A DNA stretch of 62,212 nucleotides from an uncultured Prevotella sp. (GCA_927910885.1 CAKMOD010000077.1:1-62212), one strand, 5' to 3'. Positions 51,635-61,736 are shown, numbered from the stretch's first letter. A program made the numbers and translations. The notes: generated from the sequence alone by a model not told the origin.

Positions 51635-53341
51635 TTACTTCTTAAACAAGATTCCTCTTAAATCTACACTATGCTCATTTAAATCACCTTCAAGATTGGT
51701 CATGTAAAAGCAGATATTCTTACCATAGAATGTTATTGGAAGAGGATTGTCTGCTTTATCCATCTCATCCAATGTTTTAATAGGAATAGAGATAACATCC
51801 TCTACTTTCTTATCATTCAGTATATAGTCCATCGTTATAAACATAGTATCATTCTTTGTATCAAATGAAAAACGTTCTGAAGAATAATCATGTCCTACAA
51901 TTCTATAAGAAGTATATCCCTTAGGAATTGTACAGAGTGAATCTGAATGTTTACAATCAATATCTACAAAGTGACTTTCTGTTTTAACCTCTGACCTATA
52001 TAAAAATTCATATATAAAGACTCCCTTTCTATCAACAAGTTCATCTATAGCCAACGTATCAAATGTGCTTGATAAATAGTAAAGTTTATCGGAAAGCTGT
52101 TCACCTTGAACTTCTCCTATTTTATTTAATAGTTTCTTATACGTAGCACTATCCATAGGGAAGCTTGTTACGCCATTTTCCACAGCGATCTGCTTTATAT
52201 CACTTTGCAACTTATTACGTGTAAAAGTAAAGACATTATAAGGCAATACCGTGAGTGTCAGCATCAAAACTGTAAACGAACCTACTATCCATGACAAACG
52301 CTTAGACTTTACCACGTAAAGCCCAATGCAAACAGCATAACACCAAAGGTTGAAGGCAAGTAAATATATACGTAATACAGATATTCCATAATCGTTAAAA
52401 CGACGGATAATACCAATAGACATCAAAAACAATAAGGGTAATACGACTATGGGAAGATAACGCAAAACTAACTGATCAAAGCGTTTCTTCTCTGCTTGAA
52501 AATTGATAGGATAAAGCAGATAGACAATGACAATTGTCAGGAACATCAGTGCAGTTACCAACCAACTGACCCAACCATTAGGCAACGTCCACGTTAGAAC
52601 GATCTTAATAACATAAAGATACAAAGTTAAAAGGTAGACCAAATGAAGTGGTATCACCAAGAAATGTATGACACCATTCATAAACTTATTCTCCGTCCAA
52701 TTACGAACAGCATATTTATCTTCTCCTGAAGGGGTTTGAAGCACAACTAACGAAGGTGCTAAGAAGAAGAAACAGAAGATAAGGAGATAGAGTACTTGCG
52801 TTTCCTCAACATGAAAATCGAACAGAAAAATAAATGACTGTATCAATAACTCCAGACCTAAAAACAAAATTAATGATACAATAAGAGACAAAAAGATATG
52901 CTTAACAAAACCTAAGACAAAATTGATTGCAGGTCTATCATCTTTCTGGCCAACAAAAGGAATAACCCAAAGAGCCAATACAATAGCAACACAACAAGCA
53001 ACACAAGATGCCTTAAAAGAATTATTCAAGGGAAAATTATGCGAGAAGAAAACACAGATAGTCGTCCAAAGAATATTTGATAAAAGATTTATTATCAAGC
53101 TTTTCCCTCTGGATTTATTCTCTGAATATAAGTGAACAACATAAGAGAAAACAGTTCCCGACAAAGGCCAAAAGATCATGAAAAACTCTATTCCCGAGTC
53201 CAAGTTCTGTCGCTTATGGCTGAATATCCATAAATATACTGTTGCTATAATAATATAACAAAAGGTGAAAGGAAAACGTTTTAACGTATTGACAATATGA
53301 TCATATTTGTCTGCAAGACTCATTTTATAAAACAGCATCAT
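51635..53341 (-). CDS. DUF4153 membrane protein
   Basis: A 568-aa inner-membrane protein. The first two thirds hold about eleven hydrophobic helices. From about residue 365 the C-terminal part is soluble, with LYYLSSTFDTLAIDELVDRK and HDYSSERFSFDTKNDT. This division and the sequence style match DUF4153, a Bacteroidota family with no known function. The Met at 53323 (MSLADKYDHI) is a better start than 53341 (MMLFYK). It lies 72 nt after crcB on the same strand. Confidence 0.75.
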   Translation of the reverse strand: MMLFYKMSLADKYDHIVNTLKRFPFTFCYIIIATVYLWIFSHKRQNLDSGIEFFMIFWPLSGTVFSYVVHLYSENKSRGKSLIINLLSNILWTTICVFFSHNFPLNNSFKASCVACCVAIVLALWVIPFVGQKDDRPAINFVLGFVKHIFLSLIVSLILFLGLELLIQSFIFLFDFHVEETQVLYLLIFCFFFLAPSLVVLQTPSGEDKYAVRNWTENKFMNGVIHFLVIPLHLVYLLTLYLYVIKIVLTWTLPNGWVSWLVTALMFLTIVIVYLLYPINFQAEKKRFDQLVLRYLPIVVLPLLFLMSIGIIRRFNDYGISVLRIYLLAFNLWCYAVCIGLYVVKSKRLSWIVGSFTVLMLTLTVLPYNVFTFTRNKLQSDIKQIAVENGVTSFPMDSATYKKLLNKIGEVQGEQLSDKLYYLSSTFDTLAIDELVDRKGVFIYEFLYRSEVKTESHFVDIDCKHSDSLCTIPKGYTSYRIVGHDYSSERFSFDTKNDTMFITMDYILNDKKVEDVISIPIKTLDEMDKADNPLPITFYGKNICFYMTNLEGDLNEHSVDLRGILFKK

Positions 53342-53413
53342 AAGTATAATTCTTTAAATATAAGTTTCTTCTAACTTAATTATCAAATAAAAGAAATAAG
53401 GATAATGGTAGAA

Positions 53414-53806
53414 TTAGTGAATAGACATAACAAGGTGGCGACCAGCTAATAAAGCGATAAAGCCTAATGCAAGGGAGGCAATGATATAAAGGGAGGAAAC
53501 AATAAAACCATCCCCTCCCTTTAATAACGTTGCATGCTCATTGATAAAGGTTGAGAAGGTTGTAAAACCTCCACAAAAACCAGTAGTAAGCATAAGGCGA
53601 ACAGCTGGACTAACTCCTCCATTATCACTGGATAATGAGGAAAAAACACCTATAAGGAAACATCCAAGTACGTTGACGACCATTGTTCCCAAAGGAAATG
53701 AACCAGCTATTGCCAACTGAACATACTTCGAAATAACCATTCGAAGACTGCCACCAACAAAACTTCCAATACCGACTAAGATAATATCCTTTATCATATC
53801 TAACAA
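53414..53806 (-). CDS. crcB: Fluoride channel CrcB/Fluc
   Basis: Small dual-topology fluoride exporter (130 aa, four helices). Signature blocks are GSFVGGSLRMVISK (about 16-29), PLGTMVVNVLGCFLIG (about 38-53) and TGFCGGFTTFSTF (about 76-88), which carries the Phe residues lining the fluoride path and the central Na+ region. It starts 22 nt after the DUF5686 gene stop and appears cotranscribed with it. No fluoride riboswitch is visible in front of it. Confidence 0.95.
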   Translation of the reverse strand: MLDMIKDIILVGIGSFVGGSLRMVISKYVQLAIAGSFPLGTMVVNVLGCFLIGVFSSLSSDNGGVSPAVRLMLTTGFCGGFTTFSTFINEHATLLKGGDGFIVSSLYIIASLALGFIALLAGRHLVMSIH

Positions 53807-53828
53807 TGATTAGATTTCCCCATAGGGA

Positions 53829-56555
53829 TTAGAAGACCAGATTAAAACCAAATCTAATACCATTCTTTGATATTCCTGGGGCATTCGTATAAGTAAGTCG
53901 ACGAACGTAATCAACCTCCAAACACTTGAAGATATTATGTACTCCGACAACAAACTCCATGTAAGGATCGCGCGTCATAACACGTGTATCGACAGGGAAC
54001 TTATACAATTCTGTATCATTGGCATTCTGTGGTAAGTATGGGTTATTCTTATCTGTTAAGTGTCCCCACATTCCTTTAAAGGCAACATACTCACGCCACT
54101 TCAGTTTCTTAATAAGTGGAAGACGGTTGAAAATCTTACCTTCTAAGTCCCACGCAAGATTAAACTGTGCATATCGGTCATTAAGGAATTCAAGTCCTTT
54201 CATAAGGTTGAACGTTCCTTGATGTTCAAAATAAGACGTATTCACAGGAGGAGTGATAAGGAATTGGAATGGTACCTTATTCCATTGTGCACCACCTTGT
54301 ACACGCGTATCAATGTGGCCCCAGCTACCTAACCAGAAACGCTTATAAATAGAAACCTCAGTAAGATTACTATTAAAGTCACCCCCCAAGAAATGCTTAA
54401 TACCCATTGTATGCGTAACGTTGAACTCTGGCGCATCAAGATTTACAGTCATACGCTTTTGCTTCGAGTTCACATAAGACTGTCCAGGACGATAATTAAA
54501 ACCAAGGATAACCTCGCTCATACGAAGTTTATCTACCAGCGTACCATCCATCTTCTCATATACAAGTTTACCTGTTGGCCTGTTACTCTCTGTTCGAAGT
54601 TCCAAGCTTGTAGCCAAACCATAATCAGTCTCCCAATTAAAGTTTATCTTCTGACGATTAACAAAATACATCTGCTCAACCTTCACAGGGCGGAAAGTCA
54701 TAAAGATATTATCCTTATTGTGCTTCAGATACTTATCTGATGGAGACTCTACGTCACTTGTTGATTCGAAAGAAATAGTACGTACAGGGAATTCTATTGG
54801 CTGATACTCTGGCTTATTGAATGAGTAAGTAACCTTAGCATCATAATAACTGCGTCGTGACTTCGTACCATAAGCATAGTAACCCTCAAAGAACCAATGA
54901 GGATTAAACTTAGCTGTTGTACGAGCAGAGGCACGCAAGCGAATACCATCAATAAAGTTCTTTGAGATGAAAGTATTGACAGGGCCGATATCAAACTTAC
55001 TTGGCTTATCTTCAGAACCTGTTTCAATAAAGTTCTCTATCAAAGCCTTAGATGCAAATATCACCCACTTAAAATGCTTAGTATTTGCCATTCGCTTGAT
55101 AAATGAGTCCATCCCAGCCTCACTTTTCGTCAGTTGCGTTGTTCTGTGTGCTGCCCAAAACTCATTATCACGCATCTTAGCATTGGTATCGTATATGATC
55201 TTTGCTTTACCCTTAAACTGTTTATCCTCGATAGGAGCAAAGGCATAATTTGTCATACCAGTCGTACGAATAACAATAGCACGTTGCAGGAGGTCTGTCA
55301 GCTTTAACTCAGCAATCATGTTGTCTGTTGTCAAAGCCCACTCTCCATTGCTTAACTTTGTGAATTCCTGCTGAAACTTCATTGCATCAACAAAGTTAAC
55401 ACCTGTATTAGCTGGCAACTGCATATCACACTTCTTCACATGAAGCGAACTATCATTCAATACATATAACTCACCACGGAATCCAAAGTCCTGCTGGTTG
55501 GCTGGCATAAACTGCAAACGAATACACTGGTCCTGATTTACATAGACTGTATCGTCAATATAGAAATGATAGAATGAAATAGCAGTAGAACCAATTGGAG
55601 AAGGGAAACGCTTCTGAAGCAGGTCAATATGGTCATCATAAAGATTGATATCCTTAAAGAGATCCTTCACTATTGTATTCAAAGCCTCACCCGTCTGTAT
55701 AAGTTTTGAAATACCCTTAGTAGACTGTCCCAACACAATATCTTTCTCATCACGTGGACTCTTACGATAAAGATGCTGCGTAAGCGTCTCATCGACAGAG
55801 ATTGGAAGAATAAGTTTGTTATTATAAGGACAAGTCTCCACTTGATCAAGCAGCCAAGGAGCCTTCTTAAACATAGAGCCTTCAAGTTCATCAGGTGTAA
55901 GGTTATTAATAGCCATTGTCACCTTCTGATACTTATCATACTGATAGTAATCATGATTTTCTAAGTGAGTTTGCTTCTTCGCAGCAATAACTCGCCTCAT
56001 TAACTCTACTGCAGGATTATCCTTACGCGAATACTTATGACGACGTTTAGCCTTCACTACAATACCCTGCAACTGCTTAGAATCAGCGATAAGTGTCACC
56101 TTCAACTCTCTTGCAGTATGAGCAGTAATCTTAATATAACGTGGTTTGTAACCTATTGCTGTAATAGTGAGTTGTTCACCCACCTTTCGTGCTATGGAGA
56201 AATGACCATTCGCATCACTTGAAGCACCTAACTTCAGATTACGATAGACAGCATTCGCATAAGGAATACTATCTCCCGTCTGCCAGTCAACCACATAACA
56301 TTGAATGAGCGTACTATCTATCACTGCTGGTTTAGCAGCTATCTTAGCTAAAGAATCCATCATTTGCAGCAGTGAATCAGTAGCAATAACCATTGAGTCT
56401 GTTGATGACAATAATGAATCCTTACCTAACAATAAAGAGTCAATATGCATAACATAAGGCTTTGAATTAAAATACAAAGGCTTAAATGTATATGCTTGCG
56501 CCGCAAATGAAACGAACAAAAAGAGGAGAGAAATTATTACTCTACCTTTTATCAT
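53829..56555 (-). CDS. DUF5686 outer-membrane protein with carboxypeptidase-like domain
   Basis: A large predicted outer-membrane protein (about 908 aa). The Met at 56555 is chosen because it opens a signal peptide (MIKGRVIISLLFLFVSFAAQ); the frame upstream to 56630 is charged and leaderless. A helical stretch with repeated Leu/Asp/Ser (LLLGKDSLLSSTDS) is followed by a CarboxypepD-like beta sandwich (VDWQTGDSIPYANAVYRN). The DUF5686 region then leads into a C-terminal barrel ending NGIRFGFNLVF. Function is unknown; the layout recalls TonB-receptor N-domains joined to a barrel. Confidence 0.85.
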   Translation of the reverse strand: MIKGRVIISLLFLFVSFAAQAYTFKPLYFNSKPYVMHIDSLLLGKDSLLSSTDSMVIATDSLLQMMDSLAKIAAKPAVIDSTLIQCYVVDWQTGDSIPYANAVYRNLKLGASSDANGHFSIARKVGEQLTITAIGYKPRYIKITAHTARELKVTLIADSKQLQGIVVKAKRRHKYSRKDNPAVELMRRVIAAKKQTHLENHDYYQYDKYQKVTMAINNLTPDELEGSMFKKAPWLLDQVETCPYNNKLILPISVDETLTQHLYRKSPRDEKDIVLGQSTKGISKLIQTGEALNTIVKDLFKDINLYDDHIDLLQKRFPSPIGSTAISFYHFYIDDTVYVNQDQCIRLQFMPANQQDFGFRGELYVLNDSSLHVKKCDMQLPANTGVNFVDAMKFQQEFTKLSNGEWALTTDNMIAELKLTDLLQRAIVIRTTGMTNYAFAPIEDKQFKGKAKIIYDTNAKMRDNEFWAAHRTTQLTKSEAGMDSFIKRMANTKHFKWVIFASKALIENFIETGSEDKPSKFDIGPVNTFISKNFIDGIRLRASARTTAKFNPHWFFEGYYAYGTKSRRSYYDAKVTYSFNKPEYQPIEFPVRTISFESTSDVESPSDKYLKHNKDNIFMTFRPVKVEQMYFVNRQKINFNWETDYGLATSLELRTESNRPTGKLVYEKMDGTLVDKLRMSEVILGFNYRPGQSYVNSKQKRMTVNLDAPEFNVTHTMGIKHFLGGDFNSNLTEVSIYKRFWLGSWGHIDTRVQGGAQWNKVPFQFLITPPVNTSYFEHQGTFNLMKGLEFLNDRYAQFNLAWDLEGKIFNRLPLIKKLKWREYVAFKGMWGHLTDKNNPYLPQNANDTELYKFPVDTRVMTRDPYMEFVVGVHNIFKCLEVDYVRRLTYTNAPGISKNGIRFGFNLVF

Positions 56556-56745
56556 TCGTAGTCCTTCTCTTGTCTTATCAAAGACAAAACATTTATGCGT
56601 GTATTTATTTTGGCTCAATAATCTATTCATATCTTATTTTAGTTTTAGGATAATGCAGAACAGCTCACTATAGCTATTCTGCACCCAAATATTTTCTAAT
56701 CCCATAAAGGAATTAGAAGAACTTCTCAAAGGATAGAGAAGATTA

Positions 56746-58053
56746 CTAATCAAGTTCTTCATCTGCATCATATCCACCCATTTCTCGGATAGCATTCTTC
56801 AGCATTGTGTACTGTTCAAAGAGGTTGTTGACAGCTTCCTCACCACGGGTAAAATCGTGCATTGGACTCTTGAGGAAGATACTCAAGAAACGCTGAATAC
56901 CATAACGACCAGCCCTTGCAGCAAGGTCTGAAAGCAATGTAAGGTCAAGAAGCAATGGTGCAGCAAGGATGGAATCACGACAAAGGAAATTAATCTTTAT
57001 CTGCATTGGGTAACCCATCCAGCCAAAGATATCAATATTGTCCCATCCCTCCTTATCGTCATTACGAGGTGGATAATAATTGATACGCACTTTATGATAG
57101 ATATTACCATAAAGATCGGGCTGTTCATCAGCTCTACAAATTGTTTCAAGTGTTGACAACTTACTTACTTCCTTTGTGTGGAAATTAGCTGGTTCATCAA
57201 GAACCAAGCCATCACGATTACCCAAGATGTTCGTTGAGAACCAACCTGCAAGACCAAGGTTACGTGTCTTGATAATAGGAGCAAAGCCCGACTTAACCAA
57301 TGTCTGACCAGTCTTAAAGTCCTTACCTGCAATAGGCATACGTGTCTTCTCAGCCAACTCCCACATAGCAGGTATATCAACCGTTGTATTAGGAGCACCC
57401 ATAATAAACGGACAACTTTCTGTCAACGCCGCATATGCATAACACATAGACGGAGCAATATGCTCTCTGTCATCTGCCTTCATAGCCGACTCCAATTGCT
57501 CAAGTGTCTTATGATATGCCTCGTCGTATGGTACATAAATCTCGGTAGAAGCTGCCCAGATAACAACTACACGCTCACAGCCATGCTCTTTCTTAAAGTT
57601 CTGAATGTCTTTCTGCAATTCCAACACCATATCCCAGCGTGTCTTACAGTCTTTAACATTGTCACCATCCAATCGCTTAGCATAGTTTCGATCGAAAGCA
57701 GCTTTCAGGGGCTTGATAGCCATCAGTTCCTCACGTACAGGTTCGATATCCTTTGCCTTCAACACTTCAGCATATACTGCAGCCTGATAAGCATTCTGAG
57801 GATACACATCCCATGTACCAAAGACGATATCGTCTAAGTTTGCCAATGGAACAATATCTTTGTAATGAAGATATTTCTTATCTGCTCCGCGTCCTACACG
57901 GATTTTATCATATTGAGTCATAGAGCCGATAGGCTTCGTAAGACCCTTGCGTGTCATTAACACTCCAGTCATGAAGGTCGTAGCAACAGCGCCGCAACCA
58001 ACGACCATTATTCCTAATCTGCCTTCTGCAGGCTTTACGTTTGTTTGCTTCAT
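56746..58053 (-). CDS. ino1: myo-Inositol-1-phosphate synthase
   Basis: NAD-dependent isomerase converting glucose-6-phosphate to inositol-3-phosphate (435 aa). The Rossmann glycine motif is GIMVVGCGAVATTF (about 14-27). Other family blocks are the NAD/substrate loops around VVIWAASTEIYVPYDEA, FIMGAPNTTVDIPAMWEL and GKDFKTGQTLVKSG, with the catalytic Lys. It is the last gene of a minus-strand unit containing a HAD phosphatase and a CDP-alcohol phosphatidyltransferase. The set matches the inositol-lipid pathway described in gut Bacteroidetes (B. thetaiotaomicron BT_1522-BT_1526 region). Confidence 0.93.
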   Translation of the reverse strand: MKQTNVKPAEGRLGIMVVGCGAVATTFMTGVLMTRKGLTKPIGSMTQYDKIRVGRGADKKYLHYKDIVPLANLDDIVFGTWDVYPQNAYQAAVYAEVLKAKDIEPVREELMAIKPLKAAFDRNYAKRLDGDNVKDCKTRWDMVLELQKDIQNFKKEHGCERVVVIWAASTEIYVPYDEAYHKTLEQLESAMKADDREHIAPSMCYAYAALTESCPFIMGAPNTTVDIPAMWELAEKTRMPIAGKDFKTGQTLVKSGFAPIIKTRNLGLAGWFSTNILGNRDGLVLDEPANFHTKEVSKLSTLETICRADEQPDLYGNIYHKVRINYYPPRNDDKEGWDNIDIFGWMGYPMQIKINFLCRDSILAAPLLLDLTLLSDLAARAGRYGIQRFLSIFLKSPMHDFTRGEEAVNNLFEQYTMLKNAIREMGGYDADEELD

Positions 58054-58082
58054 GATTAATACTGCAATATTTAATTAACGCA

Positions 58083-58875
58083 TTAAAGCGGCGTATATTG
58101 TCTTAATATAGGTTGTAGTTCAACTAAATTCTTAATAACATAATCTGCCACACACGTTGTTGGCTCTTCCGACGTCCACCCTTCACCTTTTAACCAAATT
58201 GTATGGCAACCCATTTCATGAGCTGGAAGTATATCTTTTGTGTAGCTGTCACCAATCACAACAACGTTCTCAGCCTTCTCATCCAAAGATTTCACAGCTA
58301 AATTAAAAATCTGTGAATCAGGCTTTCGAACACCAACAACAGCACTTTCTGTTACTGTCTCAAAATAAGAAGATAAATCAAACTCCTCAAGAACAACCGA
58401 CATATTCCCATAGAAGTTTGTTACCAAGCCTAACCTATGGTTCTTCTTTAACTCAGATAGGACTCGCCTACTCTCTGATATATTGGTTTTTACCTTCTCA
58501 TAAATATCATTCAACAGAATTCTTTGCATCCGTTCAGCCTCAACCTTATCTGTCGCTAACCAGCCACAACTAAGTAAGTATTCAAACTCTATACTTAACT
58601 TATTCGTTAACATCGAGAAGAATGTGTCATGTGCCTGTATAATAGGCAGCTTCCCTAAGGTACGCTCTGCATGTACATAGGCTTCACGAAACTGCTCTTC
58701 GGTCACAGGAATTTCATTTCTTTTGTATGCATACCAAAGAAACTTGCCAATGACAACCTGCAGTATCAAGTGTGCCTCCAAAGTCAAAGAGAAGAGTTAA
58801 TCTTCTCTCCTCACTACACTGAGAAGCGTGTATTGTTTCTGCTTTTAAAGATATATCGTCTAATTCTTTGTTCAT
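58083..58875 (-). CDS. HAD-superfamily phosphatase, frameshifted near the 5' end
   Basis: Predicted Mg-dependent phosphatase, about 264 aa when restored. From the ATG at 58875 the frame reads to LLFDFGGTLDTAGCHW, giving HAD motif I with the nucleophile Asp. The remainder (GKFLWYAYKRNEIPVTEEQF through to motifs VTNFYGN and VVIGDSYTKDILPA) is read in another frame from about 58748. Two bases missing, or one extra, near 58746 explain this; TGG-GGC collapsed to TGGC is one reading. It lies 29 nt upstream of ino1, so it could dephosphorylate an inositol phosphate or phosphatidylinositol phosphate; this is inference. Confidence 0.8.
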
Positions 58876-58996
58876 TCTAAAATGGTTTAAGCTATAATAG
58901 ATTATAATAGACTGTTATTCAACACTAAAAGATAAGCATTAAAAGTATTTCTTCAACATATATTCAACCCTAATTATAGTCTAAGAAACATATTAT

Positions 58997-60064
58997 TTAC
59001 TCCTTTGGCATGAGACTTTTACATAAATCTTCGTGCCGTTTGTGCATATAGATGTACAACAAACTATATAAACTTATCTCAAACACAAAGTATATCCACG
59101 GACAATTCAACAAGCAAGTGACGTAGATAAGAATAGCACGACTATTGAACGAAAGAAAATTTGTAAAAGGCATCAGCGGTCTGCTACCAGCTAAGAAGCG
59201 GTCTTTGAGCTTCTGTGGTACCTTATCTATTCCTCTGTACTTCTCAATCAATGCCGTATGAAACTTCTGAAAAGCAGGAGTTCTACGCTCCTGACTTCTA
59301 CAATAACGTTGATAATTACTATGAAATGCACGATCCCAAAAGACACCCTTCTTTCCCTTCAAATCTTCAACAATAGCATGTTCGCGTTCGTATGAGTCAA
59401 GTTCTGAACCTTCTTTACCCTTCAAGAAATAAAGATGAATTTGTCGATAATAATCACTTAACGAACTTTGTGGGGAGTGACATAGCAAACTTGCAACAAC
59501 TGCCAAACCTAATCCCCAAAAGCCCCACACCTCTGATGTACCAGGCATTGGCTGATACCACAGTCGTAAGACAATAGCAAGATAGATTGAGAAAAACCAC
59601 ACATCGCCTGCAAAACCATCTAAACAGCGACCTTTCATAGACTGTTGACGAGTAAGCCGTGCCAACTGTCCGTCTGTTGAATCACAAAAGTTTGCTAACA
59701 TCAAGAGAATAATTCCGATGATATTATGCAAGGTATCTGTAAAATAAAACATTACACCCGCACCAATTCCAAGGAAGATAGAAAGGATGGTGATAGTATT
59801 AGGCGTAACACCCAAGCGATGCCAGAACAAGGCAAATGCTAAACCGATAGGCCGAGTAAAATAAATATCAAGCCATTCTTCCGTGTCCATAGACTTGAAA
59901 GAGGCACGAAGTAGACTGAGAAATCCCATCTTACCATCTTGCCCTTCTCCCAAATAAGGCGAAGAGGGCTGAGCTGCAAAATGAGCGTTGTCCCTTGTTT
60001 GCTGAGCAGATGTTCTATTATTTTGTTCTTCTTTTGTCATTGTATTCTGATTATTTATAAACAA
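58997..60064 (-). CDS. CDP-alcohol phosphatidyltransferase, likely phosphatidylinositol-phosphate synthase
   Basis: Integral membrane transferase (355 aa) that joins a CDP-diacylglycerol phosphatidyl group to an alcohol. The motif reads DSTDGQLARLTRQQSMKGRC followed by LDGFAGD. It fits DxxDGxxARx8GxxxD, but the last Asp is one residue later than in the classical pattern. Hydrophobic helices occupy about 75-215 and 310-345. Because ino1 and a nucleotidyltransferase flank it, inositol-1-phosphate is the likely acceptor. The start may be Met1 (60064) or MTKEEQNN (60040). Confidence 0.88.
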   Translation of the reverse strand: MFINNQNTMTKEEQNNRTSAQQTRDNAHFAAQPSSPYLGEGQDGKMGFLSLLRASFKSMDTEEWLDIYFTRPIGLAFALFWHRLGVTPNTITILSIFLGIGAGVMFYFTDTLHNIIGIILLMLANFCDSTDGQLARLTRQQSMKGRCLDGFAGDVWFFSIYLAIVLRLWYQPMPGTSEVWGFWGLGLAVVASLLCHSPQSSLSDYYRQIHLYFLKGKEGSELDSYEREHAIVEDLKGKKGVFWDRAFHSNYQRYCRSQERRTPAFQKFHTALIEKYRGIDKVPQKLKDRFLAGSRPLMPFTNFLSFNSRAILIYVTCLLNCPWIYFVFEISLYSLLYIYMHKRHEDLCKSLMPKE

Positions 60065-60092
60065 TTCGAGTTGAGGAATAATTGACTATCAA

Positions 60093-61720
60093 TCAACTAC
60101 GACTATTCATATCGTCCTTACACTTCTCGTTTAAGGAGGTTTTACGAGAAGCCTCAACCTTCTGTTTCATCCGTCCAACGATAGCTTTTGCCGCTTCTTC
60201 TCTACATCTTGAGAAACTGGGGAAGTCATTAAAATCAATGATAACATAACTGCCGTCTTCCCTTACTATCGCATCACCACCATAAATAGGCGTCTGTAAT
60301 AAACAAGCTAACTTCTCCGCATCAGCTTGCAAGTTAGAAGATGAAAATGGATAATATTGTGGTTTACCATTCCTTTCTTCATCACCAAACTTTGTTTCAG
60401 TATCATCACCAGAATAATAATAACGGAAAAAGTCAGTATCTTCAACGCCATAGAACTTCACAACGTCACCTTTCACATGTGCTTGTATCACGATGTTTAT
60501 GATACCACGCTGCATAAAAGCAGATTTCACATTTTCGACTTCTGTCCAATCTTGACAGAAACAGACATCTTCTTTACTTTGTGCCGATGCATCAGCGCGC
60601 TTTACCCAATAACCATCATTACCTTCATCAGGTGGAAATGGGAGATGGTTTTCACGCATCACCTTATCTATATTACTCCTTTGACAAGCCCAAACACCAG
60701 CCGATGGATTAAGAACTTGTATGCCACTCTGCTCCAATTGCTCAAGACACTCTAAAGCCTTTGTGCTTCGAGCCATAGAAATAATTTGGCAATAGACATT
60801 TGCAGAATCTACTGATTCTGATGAAACGGACTGATTATAAGTACTAAAACGATTGACAAAATCATCTTCACTTATTATCGTGGCATCCTCTAAAAGACTA
60901 CCAACCTCTTGCAATACAGCTAAGTCTTTCTCCTCAGAGTTAGGAGAATAGCATAATGCACGTTGTATCAATAAGGTTTTCCCTTTATAATAAGGAGATA
61001 AGTTCTTTACCCCTTCATCAGCCTTCCTTATATCTTCTATATGGTCGATATCAAACACCTTTGTCAGTGGATAAGCTTCCATACGCAAACCTGCTTCAAC
61101 CAGAGCACGCTGAAAATTACGCATCCTGCCCTCACCTTTTTCTATACACGATTCAAGAATATCAAGCGAAGAAGCTGTCAACCCATATATACCTGCAGAA
61201 ATAAAACGAGAATCTACTTGTGCATTATCGTAATAGCCATTAATCCGCATGACATTGTCAACACCAACATAAAGTGGTTTTTCATCATCGATATAATCTG
61301 TAACACCCATTAAAGCGGCTGTCCCATGTGCTATCTTATCTTGAAGGATAAGACGTAATCGTGAAATTCACTTTCATCAAAGAGAGTATCGACAGTTGTT
61401 AGGATAAAAGGCTCATCACAAAGAAAGTCGCGCAATTCATAGAAACTATGCATTGAACTCGGCGTTGACTTTACGACAAAACGCAACGGGATGGGCAAAC
61501 CATTCAAACCTTTGGCTTGTATCATCTTCAAATGATTTGCCACATCAAACATCTGCTCATTACAGATAACAACAATCTCCGTGGCATTATTTTCCATGAA
61601 AATCCTTATTAATCTGTCTATGAGCCGTTCTCCCCTTACCTTCACCAATGGTTTGGGTTCGGTGACACCTTCTTGAGCCAGTCGTGAACCATCGCCAGCT
61701 GCAATAATTGCGAATTTCAT
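60093..61720 (-). CDS. Nucleotidyltransferase/ATP-grasp fusion, frameshifted
   Basis: Two reading frames that together form one protein of about 542 aa. The first (61720-61331) starts MKFAIIAAGDGSRLAQEGVT, the NTP-transferase nucleotide loop, with TEPKPLVKV. The second, taken from about 61343, reads QDKIAHGTAALMGVTDYIDD and supplies the rest of that domain, followed by an ATP-grasp module (KFYGVEDTDFFRYYY, then VIIDFNDFPSFSRCR with the Mg-binding Asp/Asn). One base is missing near 61344. The ATP-grasp end resembles inositol polyphosphate kinases of the ITPK type, suggestive in an inositol cluster. The -7 element abuts the ATG. Confidence 0.82.
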
Positions 61721-61724
61721 CCCT

Positions 61725-61733
61725 GCAAAGATA
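61725..61733 (-). promoter_or_regulatory. -7 element giving a leaderless mRNA
   Basis: Minus-strand TATCTTTGC ends 4 nt before the ATG at 61720, so transcription should begin at or within a base or two of the start codon. Confidence 0.6.
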
Positions 61734-61736
61734 CAT

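Noticed and set aside
53807..53828. Fluoride riboswitch upstream of crcB
   Set aside because: Only 22 nt separate crcB from the preceding gene and the aptamer pseudoknot sequence is not there.
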